Of a DNA stretch of 64,000 nt, positions 25,465 to 33,008 are shown in pieces. The first letter of the stretch is position 1, and the number at the start of each line of letters is the position of its first letter. The notes under the pieces were generated by a model. It ran no database searches. It was given only the letters and a program-made list of their open reading frames with translations, and was not told where the DNA came from. A program made the translations under genes and the position numbers. Source of the stretch: Chryseobacterium sp. (GTDB lineage: Bacteria > Bacteroidota > Bacteroidia > Flavobacteriales > Weeksellaceae); NCBI GenBank assembly GCA_031286615.1, contig JAITUA010000015.1:62001-126000 (forward strand), in the 5' to 3' direction.

Positions 25465-26337
25465 ATGAAAAATATTTTCATAGCGATACTGCTTGCCGGT
25501 TTCTGTTCTTTGAAGGCGCAGGAACTTAAAGCTTTCCAGTTTTATGATAAAAAAGGAAAAGAAGTAAAGACGGAAAAACTGGTGAAAGAACTGGCAGATT
25601 ATGATGTGGTCTTTTTTGGTGAAAACCATAACAGTTCTATCAATCACTGGCTTCAGCTTAAAATTACAGAAGCTCTGTTTGCAAAAAAGAACGGACAGCT
25701 TATTTTAGGAGCTGAAATGTTTGAAAGAGACAATCAGACTCAGCTGAACCAATATCTGAACGGAAAATTTGATGCTAAAACATTCAAAGACTCCGCACGT
25801 TTATGGAACAACTATGCAACGGATTACAAATCTTTGGTAGATTTTGCTAAAAATAAAAAACTGAATTTTATTGCCACCAATATCCCCAGGAAATATGCCT
25901 CTCAAACTGCGAAAGAAGGTTTGGAATCCCTGAATAAATTAACTGAAAAAGAGAAAACATATATTGCTCAGTTACCGATAAAAGTTACATTAGACACTCC
26001 GGGATATCCGGAAATGAAAGCAATGATGGGAGATCATGCAGAAGGAACAAAAGTGATGAATTTTATTTCAGCCCAGGCAACGAAAGATGCTACAATGGCA
26101 GAATCTATCCTGAAAAACTTCCAGGCCGGAAAAACATTTATCCATTACAACGGAAACTATCACAGCAAAGAATTTGGCGGAATCTATTGGTATATCAAAC
26201 AGAAAAATCCTAACCTGAAAATGGCCGTAATCTCTGTTTTTGAATCAGAGGACCCTGAATTGAAAGTTCCTGCTAAAGAGTATATTCCAACAGATTTTAA
26301 TCTGATTATCCCTGCGGATATGACCAAGACTTTTTAA
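25465..26337 (+). CDS. ChaN-like (iron-regulated, heme-binding) exported protein
   Basis: This 290-residue protein has a signal peptide (MKNIFIAILLAGFCSLKAQ) and the ChaN/DUF399 pattern: DYDVVFFGENHNSSINHWLQLKI, ILGAEMFERDNQ, TNIPRKYA, GDHAEGT and FIHYNGNYHSKEFGGIYWYI. ChaN lipoproteins bind heme pairs and occur in iron-regulated loci. The heme-iron locus directly upstream supports that role. I chose ATG 25465 over an upstream one at 25447 because it gives a normal signal peptide. Here the export signal ends AQ rather than a lipobox. Confidence 0.85.
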   Translation: MKNIFIAILLAGFCSLKAQELKAFQFYDKKGKEVKTEKLVKELADYDVVFFGENHNSSINHWLQLKITEALFAKKNGQLILGAEMFERDNQTQLNQYLNGKFDAKTFKDSARLWNNYATDYKSLVDFAKNKKLNFIATNIPRKYASQTAKEGLESLNKLTEKEKTYIAQLPIKVTLDTPGYPEMKAMMGDHAEGTKVMNFISAQATKDATMAESILKNFQAGKTFIHYNGNYHSKEFGGIYWYIKQKNPNLKMAVISVFESEDPELKVPAKEYIPTDFNLIIPADMTKTF

Positions 26338-26348
26338 TCTTGCAAAAA

Positions 26349-26428
26349 TGTCATTCTGGCGATGGAAGAATCACACTGTTAATTTATTATAAGATTCTTC
26401 ACTACATTGCATTCCTTTCAGAATGACA
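26349..26428. repeat. Dispersed palindromic element
   Basis: A nested inverted repeat: outer arms TGTCATTCTG (26349-26358) and CAGAATGACA (26419-26428), inner arms GAAGAATC (26365-26372) and GATTCTTC (26393-26400). It resembles REP-like elements common between Bacteroidota genes. It fills much of the 243-base gap. Confidence 0.6.
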
Positions 26429-26456
26429 AAAATTAAACTTACATTGAATTCAATAG

Positions 26457-26481
26457 GGTCGGGCTTTAGCCCGGCCATTTT
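26457..26481 (+). terminator. Hairpin with T-tract, possible terminator
   Basis: An 8-bp GC-rich stem GGTCGGGC / GGCCGGGC-complement (right arm GCCCGGCC) with loop TTTA is followed by ATTTTTAT. It may end the ChaN-like transcript. Confidence 0.6.
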
Positions 26482-26580
26482 TATATAAAAGCTTCAACGG
26501 CTTTAGCCAAAACATAAAATTCACTTATAAATAATCATTTTTATTCTACAATATTTACCTTTGTACCACATTCAAAAAAC

Positions 26581-27216
26581 ATGAAGAAATTACCCATCCT
26601 GCTGATCTTTTTTATCGGGCTGTTGAACGCCCAGAAACTCACTTCCAATGAGATTTCAATCATCAATCAGGGAGATATAAATACAGCATTACCGATTTAT
26701 CAGACAACGGATGCCAGCCAGCATAAAACATTGCTGAGTATTTCTTCAGAAGCAGATCCTCTTGATCCGAATACAGCTGTTCTGGTAAAAAGAATGAAAG
26801 AATCTCTTCTTTCTACTGATGGTGGAGTAGGAATTGCAGCCCCACAGGTGGGAATCAACAGAAAGATCATCTGGGTACAGCGTTTTGACAAAGAAGGAAC
26901 TCCTCTGGAATATTTTATCAATCCTGTCATTGTTTGGCATTCCGATTTGCAGAATCTTGGTCCTGAAGGAGATTTGTCAATTCCGGATTTCAGGGATCAG
27001 TTTTACAGAAGCAAAGTGATTCAACTGGAGTATGTGGATTTGAAAGGACAGAAATATTCAGAAATTGTAGAAGGTTTCACGGCCGTTATTTTCCAGCATG
27101 AAATTGACCATCTTTTCGGCATTCTGATCTCCGATAAAAAAGAAAAAGAGAAAAATAATTCTTATAGAAAAGTAGATGCCTATCAGAAAAGTGATGTAAT
27201 GAAAGACAGGAGGTAA
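26581..27216 (+). CDS. Secreted peptide deformylase-like protein with altered metal ligand
   Basis: This 211-residue protein of the peptide deformylase family removes, in classical members, the formyl group from nascent proteins. Motif 1 is GGVGIAAPQVGINRK (from residue 81) and motif 3 is HEIDH at residues 173-177. Motif 2 reads EGDLS instead of EGCLS: the metal-binding Cys is Asp131 (codon GAT at 26971). The N-terminus (MKKLPILLIFFIGLLNAQ) is a signal peptide, so the protein is probably periplasmic. It is unlikely to be the housekeeping Def. Its function is uncertain. Confidence 0.85.
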   Translation: MKKLPILLIFFIGLLNAQKLTSNEISIINQGDINTALPIYQTTDASQHKTLLSISSEADPLDPNTAVLVKRMKESLLSTDGGVGIAAPQVGINRKIIWVQRFDKEGTPLEYFINPVIVWHSDLQNLGPEGDLSIPDFRDQFYRSKVIQLEYVDLKGQKYSEIVEGFTAVIFQHEIDHLFGILISDKKEKEKNNSYRKVDAYQKSDVMKDRR

Positions 27217-27219
27217 TGA

Positions 27220-27240
27220 TGAATTATGAATTATGAGTTA
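27220..27240. repeat. Short heptanucleotide tandem repeat
   Basis: TGAATTA, TGAATTA and TGAGTTA follow the deformylase-like stop codon. It is one of at least four period-7 tracts in gaps of this window. Confidence 0.5.
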
Positions 27241-27261
27241 GGTCAGTGCGCTATAATTTGT

Positions 27262-27696
27262 TTACCTATATTTCAAAATAAAATCTTCTCCATCTTCATA
27301 ATCTGCGGGATCAACGTGTGAAATCACTCCAATATCAGATTGTAAAATACTTTTGAGCTGGTCGAAATACATTTTTTCAGTTTCCTTGGTACCATTTAAG
27401 GTTAGGCTCATAATAAGTTTGTCGTCATCAGTAATATCTGCACCTACCATGATTTTGTTGGGATTATCATGATATTTATTCCAATAAAAAGTCTGAGTGA
27501 TAGAAGGTGTTTCAATGAAATAACCAATCATTTCATCTTCTGTTTTGAAAATGTAATTTTTGTCATGCCTTGGATAGGTATAATCCAGATTTAATTTTTT
27601 GTAGCCCGGAAGAAATGTATTTAATACTAAATTGATTGTCTTCCTTGACTTTTGCCCCGCATACACCTGACAAACAATATTTATAATGATGTCCAT
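27262..27696 (-). CDS. Hypothetical protein, 144 residues
   Basis: I do not recognise this protein. It has no clear signal peptide or membrane helix, and it contains many Asp, Tyr and Lys residues (NLDYTYPRHDKNYIFKTEDEM, DPADYEDGEDFILKYR). The general look is of a small cytoplasmic orphan or immunity-like protein. The ATG at 27696 is the only good start. It is convergent with the deformylase-like gene and stands alone. Confidence 0.6.
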   Translation of the reverse strand: MDIIINIVCQVYAGQKSRKTINLVLNTFLPGYKKLNLDYTYPRHDKNYIFKTEDEMIGYFIETPSITQTFYWNKYHDNPNKIMVGADITDDDKLIMSLTLNGTKETEKMYFDQLKSILQSDIGVISHVDPADYEDGEDFILKYR

Positions 27697-27784
27697 TAAA
27701 CAAAATTACTTTATTTCTAAGAGAATAAATAGTAAATTTAATCTTTTAAAATATCCTTAATCATCTTACTTAAAGATAAAATAA

Positions 27785-27816
27785 AAAGGAGCTGTTTCCA
27801 TGGAAACAGCTCCTTT
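27785..27816 (-). terminator. Terminator of the nitroreductase-ohrR-ohr operon
   Basis: A perfect 32-bp palindrome (arms AAAGGAGCTGTTTCCA and TGGAAACAGCTCCTTT) is followed on the minus strand by TTTAT. It lies 29 bases beyond the ohr stop at 27845. Confidence 0.88.
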
Positions 27817-27844
27817 CGTTATAACTATGCTTAAAAAAATTGGA

Positions 27845-28270
27845 TTAATCGTTGTTGGTTACTGATAATTTCACCTCCATATTATTTCTGGTTGCATTAG
27901 AATAAGGGCAGATTTGGTGTGCCTTTTCTGTCAATTCCTGTGCTTCCTCAATAGAAACTCCAGGGATGTTGACATCAAGTTCTGCCGCCAATCCGAAACC
28001 ACCATTCTCAAGTTGGCCAATGCTCACTTGTGCGGTAACAGCCGTTTCTCCGGTTTTTACTTTAGAAAGACTGATGACTCTGTTCAGGGCACTGTCGAAA
28101 CATGCAGAATATCCGGCTGCAAAAAGCATTTCAGGGTTGGCAAAATCTTCATTGGCTCCTCCTAATGCTTTCGGCATTCTTACATCAAAATCCAATACTC
28201 CGTTTTCACTTTTTACATGTCCGTTTCTGCCTCCCTGAGCAGTTACCTGAGTTGTATATAACGTTTTCAT
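27845..28270 (-). CDS. ohr: Organic hydroperoxide resistance protein Ohr
   Basis: This 141-residue Ohr/OsmC peroxidase reduces organic hydroperoxides with a lipoyl- or thiol-based donor. The two catalytic cysteines are C57 (AAGYSACFDSAL) and C121 (HQICPYSNATR), and the N-terminal YTTQVTAQGGRNGHV is typical of Ohr rather than OsmC. Its ATG overlaps the TGA of ohrR (ATGA), so the two are co-translated. A perfect palindromic terminator follows. Confidence 0.95.
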   Translation of the reverse strand: MKTLYTTQVTAQGGRNGHVKSENGVLDFDVRMPKALGGANEDFANPEMLFAAGYSACFDSALNRVISLSKVKTGETAVTAQVSIGQLENGGFGLAAELDVNIPGVSIEEAQELTEKAHQICPYSNATRNNMEVKLSVTNND

Positions 28271-28704
28271 TTATTTTCAATTTTGTTTAATATTTTTAGA
28301 ACTGTGTCTTTAAGGTGCAGCAGTTCTTCCGGCTGTATACCCAGTCTTTCCTGAATTTTTCCCGGAATTTCACATGCTTTTTTCTGAAGCTGTTTTCCGG
28401 CTTCGTCTAAAAATACTTCAACCACTCTTTCGTCTTCTTTTTTTCTTTTTCTGATGATAAATCCTTTGGTTTCCAATCTTTTAAGAAGAGGTGTCAAAGT
28501 GCCGCTATCGAGAAACAGTTTTTCCCCTATGTGGGTTACTGTAAGTCCGTCACCTTCCCATAATACCATCATAACAAGGTACTGCGGATACGTCATGTCC
28601 AGCTCATCGAGGAAAGGACGGTAAAGTCCTGTGATCTCTTTGGCGATAACATACAGCGGGAAGCAAATCTGGTTTTCTAGTTTGGGTGTTTTCGGATTTT
28701 CCAT
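28267..28704 (-). CDS. ohrR: Organic peroxide-sensing MarR-family repressor OhrR
   Basis: This 145-residue winged-helix repressor of the OhrR subgroup has [16 protein letters not shown] at the N-terminus, containing the peroxide-sensing C14. The DNA-binding wing region is [36 protein letters not shown]. Oxidation of the cysteine releases DNA and derepresses ohr. The gene lies between a nitroreductase and ohr in one operon, and a matching operator is seen at 29460-29487. Confidence 0.93.
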   Translation of the reverse strand: MENPKTPKLENQICFPLYVIAKEITGLYRPFLDELDMTYPQYLVMMVLWEGDGLTVTHIGEKLFLDSGTLTPLLKRLETKGFIIRKRKKEDERVVEVFLDEAGKQLQKKACEIPGKIQERLGIQPEELLHLKDTVLKILNKIENK

Positions 28705-28735
28705 AAGTTTGAGTACGAAAGATTCGATGAAGGTA

Positions 28736-29368
28736 TTACTTTTTTATGATAAATTCATCCATTGGAATTCTGACTTTTTTCATAGAAGACAGCCAGTCAT
28801 TGGCTTCGTCACGATATCCAAGGTATAAAAGGCTTACACTTTTTAATCCTAATTCTTTTAATCCCAATACTTCATCCACTACAGCATTGCTGAATCCTTC
28901 TGCCGGAGTACTGTCGATTTTAAGTTCTGCAGCCTGAGCCAGGGCAATTCCTAAGGCAATATAAGTCTGGCGGGCCGTGTGTGCAAAATGTTCTTCAGGA
29001 GTCTGTGCTCCATACATTTCTTTGATTTTATCGGTATAGCTTCCGAAACGACCTCTTGGAAGGTCTCTTACATCCGTATGATAATCGTAAACTTTGTCAA
29101 TTTTTTCATTAGAATAGCTGTCCCATGCTGCAAAGACCAAAACGTGAGAAGAATCTCTCATTACTTCAGGGTTTAAAGCGCCTGCTACCATTTTTTCCTT
29201 CAGTTCCTGATTTTCTACCACAATGATTCTGAATGGTTGTAATCCGGATGAAGTAGGAGCCAGTCTTGCTGATTCTAAAATAGTATTAAGATCTTCCTGT
29301 GAAATTTTTTTGTTTGGGTCATAAGCTTTTACAGCATGTCTCCAGTTTAGGTTTTCTATTAATGACAT
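28736..29368 (-). CDS. NAD(P)H-dependent nitroreductase-family oxidoreductase
   Basis: This 210-residue FMN-binding nitroreductase (NfsB/YfkO-like) opens with LNWRHAVKAYDPNKKIS (FMN phosphate contact RHAV) and shows APTSSGLQPFRIIVVEN, QTYIALGIALAQAAEL and the late GLKSVSLLYLGYRDE. Such enzymes reduce quinones, nitro compounds or aldehydes. It is the first gene of the ohrR-ohr operon (31-base gap to ohrR). This suggests a role in organic peroxide or electrophile stress, which is inference. Confidence 0.9.
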   Translation of the reverse strand: MSLIENLNWRHAVKAYDPNKKISQEDLNTILESARLAPTSSGLQPFRIIVVENQELKEKMVAGALNPEVMRDSSHVLVFAAWDSYSNEKIDKVYDYHTDVRDLPRGRFGSYTDKIKEMYGAQTPEEHFAHTARQTYIALGIALAQAAELKIDSTPAEGFSNAVVDEVLGLKELGLKSVSLLYLGYRDEANDWLSSMKKVRIPMDEFIIKK

Positions 29369-29447
29369 TTTTTATTGTTTTTTAAATTAAACTACTTGGC
29401 GGCTATTGCACTTCATGTTTTTTTTGAATTGAAGTAAAACAACATTG

Positions 29448-29487
29448 CAAATGTACAAGCAATTCAATTGTGTGCAATTTAATTTTG
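29448..29487 (-). promoter_or_regulatory. Promoter of the ohr operon overlapped by an OhrR-type operator
   Basis: On the minus strand TTG (29477-29475), 19 bases, then TACATTTG (29455-29448) is a full-consensus Bacteroidota promoter. Overlapping the -33 side are CAATTCAATTG (29460-29470) and CAATTTAATTTTG (29475-29487), which resemble the paired TACAATTnAATTGTA boxes bound by OhrR proteins. The remaining part of the 261-base gap to the SDR gene shows no other structure. Confidence 0.7.
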
Positions 29488-29629
29488 AAAGATTTTATTG
29501 ATGACGATTATTGATGAATTAAAATAAATAGAAATTAAGTAGTTTGCTTTTAGCTCATTTTCGCATGATTCGGATTTTTTAAGATTCTTTCTATTCCAAT
29601 CTTTGTAGAAGAATTTTAAACCAAAAACA

Positions 29630-30382
29630 ATGCAGAGATTTAAAAACAAAACGGCTTTAATTACCGGAGGAACAAATGGAATGGGTCTGGCTACCGCTCA
29701 GAAATTCATTGAAGAAGGAGGAACAGTTATTATTACGGGAAGAAGTGAAGATACTGTGAATATTGCCCTGGAAAAACTTGGAGAAAAGGCTTTTGGAATT
29801 GTATCCAATGCCGGAAATATAAAAGCCCTGATGAACCTGCAGCGGGAAGTCAGAAAATACACCGAAAATATTGACCTGGTCTTTGCCAATGCTGGATACG
29901 GAAGATTTGCACCTCTAGAATATGTGGATGAAAATCAGTTCGACGAACTTTTTAATCTTCTTGTAAAAGGACCATTTTTTACAGTGCAGCAAATTTTGCC
30001 ATTGATGAATAGCGGAAGTTCAGTTATTTTTAATACTTCTGTGGCGACGGATATTGCGATGCATAATTTTTCCGTGTATTCTGCGGCGAAATCAGCAGTA
30101 CAGTCTTTCATCAAAACATTTGCGGTAGAGCTTACAGAGCGCGGTATCCGTGTCAACGGAGTGAGTCCCGGACATATTAAGACCAATATTTTTAATAATA
30201 CAGGCTTAACAGGGGAACAAATTGAAAATGCCATTGAGGATATTATTCCTACCATTCCTTTTAAAAGACAAGGAGAACCGTCAGAAATAGCCAATGTAGT
30301 TCTGTTTCTTGCTTCAGAAGAAGCCTCCTATATCCATGGGGCTGAAGTAAAAGTAGATGCCGGGATTTCTGTGATCAGATAA
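29630..30382 (+). CDS. Short-chain dehydrogenase/reductase (SDR)
   Basis: This 250-residue classical SDR has the NAD(P) motif TGGTNGMG (residues 12-19), the NAG motif (FANAGYG), the catalytic Ser in IFNTSVATD, YSAAK as the YxxxK pair, and the following PGHIKT. The C-terminal GAEVKVDAG is typical of the family. The substrate is unknown. It is divergent from the ohr operon and might share the OhrR operator, though its own -7 element is only approximate (AATCTTTG around 29598). Confidence 0.9.
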   Translation: MQRFKNKTALITGGTNGMGLATAQKFIEEGGTVIITGRSEDTVNIALEKLGEKAFGIVSNAGNIKALMNLQREVRKYTENIDLVFANAGYGRFAPLEYVDENQFDELFNLLVKGPFFTVQQILPLMNSGSSVIFNTSVATDIAMHNFSVYSAAKSAVQSFIKTFAVELTERGIRVNGVSPGHIKTNIFNNTGLTGEQIENAIEDIIPTIPFKRQGEPSEIANVVLFLASEEASYIHGAEVKVDAGISVIR

Positions 30383-30410
30383 GGGCAGACTATTTCAGAA
30401 CAATTAAAGG

Positions 30411-30722
30411 TTATTTGACCTCTTTAATTTCCTTAATGATATTGGTTTTATTTTCAATACCAATATTATAGGTTTTATTTTTCTTAAAGCTTTGGGTTGC
30501 CTTTTCTATAAGAGTTTTGTACTCCGGTGATTTTTTTGAAATATAAAAAACCTGAGCACTGATTCCAATGGCAACACGCACCATTTCATTTGGTTTATCC
30601 GGATCTTCGGTGATATCTGAAATAGTAGCATTATTATACCAGGTTAAGTTCTGTGAACTGGAATTACCGGAACAGGATGTAATCATAATAAAAAGTAATA
30701 ATAAATAGGACCAGGCTTTCAT
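30411..30722 (-). CDS. Small lipoprotein resembling the protein-glutaminase pro-domain
   Basis: This 103-residue protein has a lipoprotein signal ending ITSC (C17). Its C-terminal half (MVRVAIGISAQVFYISKKSP...YKTLIEKATQ...) aligns by eye with the pro-region of the adjacent protein-glutaminase (FKISFMVTAQPYYIKDTKE...YISMIRQAVE), with shared (S/T)AQ-x-(F/Y)YI and the following IxxA helix. It could be a free-standing inhibitor or membrane-held chaperone of the enzyme. It lies downstream of that gene, separated by a terminator. The family likeness is my reading, not a database result. Confidence 0.7.
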   Translation of the reverse strand: MKAWSYLLLLFIMITSCSGNSSSQNLTWYNNATISDITEDPDKPNEMVRVAIGISAQVFYISKKSPEYKTLIEKATQSFKKNKTYNIGIENKTNIIKEIKEVK

Positions 30723-30743
30723 AGCAAAAAGTATTAAGTAAAA

Positions 30744-30778
30744 AGCTCCTGCAATGTATCAAAATAAATGCAGGAGCT
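30744..30778 (-). terminator. Terminator between protein-glutaminase and the small lipoprotein
   Basis: A 10-bp stem AGCTCCTGCA / TGCAGGAGCT with a 15-base loop is followed on the minus strand by TTTTTAC. Read-through or a separate promoter would be needed for the downstream lipoprotein. The sequence ATACTTTTTG just before its ATG is only an approximate -7 element. Confidence 0.8.
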
Positions 30779-30791
30779 CTATATAAATTAG

Positions 30792-31751
30792 TTAAAATCC
30801 ACAGCTTCCTACGCTAGGTGCAGGAGAAGGAGAACATCCTGAAAGGGATGAGAAGATATTCAATACACAATTGGTATTTACATAGTTGTTATCATACAAT
30901 AAAGATCCTGCCGGACTTCTGTAGTATACATTTCCTGCTGTATTGGCAAATGAAGATACGGAAGCAGATCCACAGCTTGTGTTGGTACATGCAGCTCTCC
31001 ATGCAGCATCAGTTACCGGCCCGCTGGAGAATAATGATGGATCAATGATTCTTTTTTCAACAATTCCGGAAGCATTTTTAAAGCTTACCAATATTGCTAC
31101 GTGATATACCCACGATACACAGCAAGTTCCTGTAGAAGCTCTCAGGTTACCATATACGAATTGCTTTTCACAGTCGTATCCTGCATTCAATAGTATTTGT
31201 CTCATTTTGTGGGCTCTTGCATAGCATCCGTCAACAGGATATCTGAATGTGATGCACGGAGACGAAGCTGTAGAAGTTCCGCAAGCCTGATTTTTTATCT
31301 GAGCAAACAGACTGTTTAAAGTGGCAAGGTTAGGAATAACGCTTACTGCTTTTCGGTTTTCTTCTTTTACTTCTTTAGTAAGAATAGATTTGAAATAACG
31401 GATATCTTCAGCGGTAGCTTTGTCTACTTTTGCGATTTCGCTGGTATTGGCTTTAAGGAAAATCTGAACAGGAGTTTCGTTTTCAACAGCCTGCCTGATC
31501 ATGGAAATATAACCTGCATTTTCTTTAGTGTCTTTGATGTAGTAGGGTTGGGCAGTAACCATAAATGAGATTTTAAATTTCCCATCTTCTTTGTCAATCC
31601 CTACCGGAACAGTTTTACCGAAATCTTTCATTGCGATTTCGTTTGACTCTTTAGCAACAAGATTAGGATCCTGGCTGGCAGCTGAATCTGAGCAGGAATT
31701 AAATGACAGTACCGTCACGAATACCATCATGGATAACAGAAATTTTTTCAT
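30792..31751 (-). CDS. Protein-glutamine glutaminase preproprotein
   Basis: This 319-residue secreted enzyme deamidates glutamine side chains in intact proteins, as in Chryseobacterium proteolyticum. The signal region covers residues 1-20 and the pro-region about 21-134. The mature enzyme is about 185 residues, from AVSVIPNLATL to the C-terminal GSCGF. The catalytic triad is complete in the expected places: C176 (PVDGCYARAH), H217 (WVYHVAI) and D237 (RIIDPSL), equal to Cys42, His83 and Asp103 of the mature protein. The many mature cysteines suggest disulfides. The signal ends FNSC and could be a weak lipobox. Confidence 0.93.
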   Translation of the reverse strand: MKKFLLSMMVFVTVLSFNSCSDSAASQDPNLVAKESNEIAMKDFGKTVPVGIDKEDGKFKISFMVTAQPYYIKDTKENAGYISMIRQAVENETPVQIFLKANTSEIAKVDKATAEDIRYFKSILTKEVKEENRKAVSVIPNLATLNSLFAQIKNQACGTSTASSPCITFRYPVDGCYARAHKMRQILLNAGYDCEKQFVYGNLRASTGTCCVSWVYHVAILVSFKNASGIVEKRIIDPSLFSSGPVTDAAWRAACTNTSCGSASVSSFANTAGNVYYRSPAGSLLYDNNYVNTNCVLNIFSSLSGCSPSPAPSVGSCGF

Positions 31752-31780
31752 AGTTTTTAATATTTTGGTGGTTAATTTTC

Positions 31781-31809
31781 AGTGAACATTTCAATTGCAA
31801 TAGTTCACT
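31781..31809. promoter_or_regulatory. Dyad-symmetric site upstream of protein-glutaminase
   Basis: AGTGAAC (31781-31787) and GTTCACT (31803-31809) are perfect inverted arms around CAATTG (31792-31797), 30 bases before the protein-glutaminase ATG. It could be a repressor or activator site. No regulator gene is adjacent. Confidence 0.35.
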
Positions 31810-31992
31810 ATTTTGTGATATTAAAAGTAATAAAATTTAAAATATGGACAAGAATTTTTTCAAAAAAAATAAATTATTCTTTTGATTTATTGATTTTATG
31901 ATATTGGAAATGGTGAAAAACTAATGATTATAGTGGTGAATTTAAAGAAAATATTTTTTTTTAAATTGTAAATTTCTGGTTTTCATGGGTTG

Positions 31993-32059
31993 GATTCCTA
32001 CGGAATGGACAAACTGTGGGGTAAAACCTCGATTCCAATTGTGTCATTCCGTAGGAATC
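31993..32059. repeat. Long inverted repeat in the 497-base gap before lipB
   Basis: GATTCCTACGGAATG (31993-32007) and CATTCCGTAGGAATC (32045-32059) are perfect 15-bp inverted arms 37 bases apart. The gap 31752-32248 also holds a small palindrome at 32100-32116 and a terminator at 32189-32219. I see no coding region in it. Confidence 0.6.
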
Positions 32060-32188
32060 TGGCCAATTTCACAAATCAGCACTATTTTTCAACATCTATA
32101 AGGTTTTGAAAACCTTTGATTTCCAAATTATAGGTAAAAACAGTTTAGATTCCATAGAATTTAAATGTTCTGATAGTATTTAAACTAA

Positions 32189-32219
32189 AAAACCAGTTTC
32201 AACATCTGAAACTGGTTTT
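32189..32219 (-). terminator. Terminator of lipB
   Basis: A perfect 13-bp stem AAAACCAGTTTCA / TGAAACTGGTTTT with loop ACATC is followed on the minus strand by a T-tract (TTAGT). It is 30 bases beyond the lipB stop. Confidence 0.85.
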
Positions 32220-32248
32220 TATGAGTATTATATATTAATCTGTACTGA

Positions 32249-32977
32249 TTATTTATAGAGCAATTCTGCCTGGAAAACGTCTGCAAAATGTTTTCTGATC
32301 TTTGCTTTCAGTTCTTCCATTTCTTCCGGAGTAAGTTCTCTTTCAAGTTCTCTTTTCAGAGAAGTCACTTGCTTGTCTTTGATCCCACATGGAATAATGT
32401 ACTCAAAATAACGCATATCCGTATTCACATTCAATGCGAAGCCGTGAAGAGTAACCCATCTTGAAGCTTTCACTCCCATAGCACACATTTTTCTGGCGTA
32501 AGGTTTCCCTACATCCAGCCATACTCCTGTTTCTCCCGGAGAGCGCTCACCTTTAATGCCATACTCTGCAATAGTTCTGATGATTACTTCTTCCAGATTT
32601 CTCATATATAAATGAATGTCTGTAAAAAAGTTCTCAAGATCCAGGATAGGATAGCCTACAACCTGTCCGTAACCGTGATAAGTAATATCTCCGCCACGGT
32701 TTACCTTTACGAAAGTAGCATCAATCTCTTTCAGTTTATCAATGCCGGCAAGCATATTTTCCTCATGTCCGCTTTTTCCTAAAGTATATACATGAGGATG
32801 CTCTACAAAAAGAAGGTGGTTGGGAGTGGTGGTATGTTGTTCCGCAGGAAGATCTCTGTTTTTAATCTTGGTATCAATGATATTTTTCATCAGCTGCTCC
32901 TGATAATCCCAGGCTGGCTGATATTCTTTGACCCCTAAGTCTTCAAATTCTACTGATTTATTTTGATTTGTATTCAT
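32249..32977 (-). CDS. lipB: Lipoyl(octanoyl) transferase LipB
   Basis: This 242-residue enzyme transfers the octanoyl group from acyl carrier protein to lipoyl domains, the first step of lipoate synthesis. Key motifs are RGGDITYHGYGQVVGYPI, KMCAMGVKASRWVTLHGFALNV, and the active-site Cys in YIIPCGIKDK with the conserved Lys in GVKAS. Length and order of motifs fit LipB. It stands alone, 31 bases downstream of trpA, with its own terminator. Confidence 0.95.
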   Translation of the reverse strand: MNTNQNKSVEFEDLGVKEYQPAWDYQEQLMKNIIDTKIKNRDLPAEQHTTTPNHLLFVEHPHVYTLGKSGHEENMLAGIDKLKEIDATFVKVNRGGDITYHGYGQVVGYPILDLENFFTDIHLYMRNLEEVIIRTIAEYGIKGERSPGETGVWLDVGKPYARKMCAMGVKASRWVTLHGFALNVNTDMRYFEYIIPCGIKDKQVTSLKRELERELTPEEMEELKAKIRKHFADVFQAELLYK

Positions 32978-33008
32978 TTCAATTTTTGATATACAAATTT
33001 AGTGAATT

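Noticed and set aside
25290-25647. Two minus-strand frames over the hmuS end and ChaN start
   Set aside because: They overlap the terminator and the signal peptide of a supported gene; no recognisable product.
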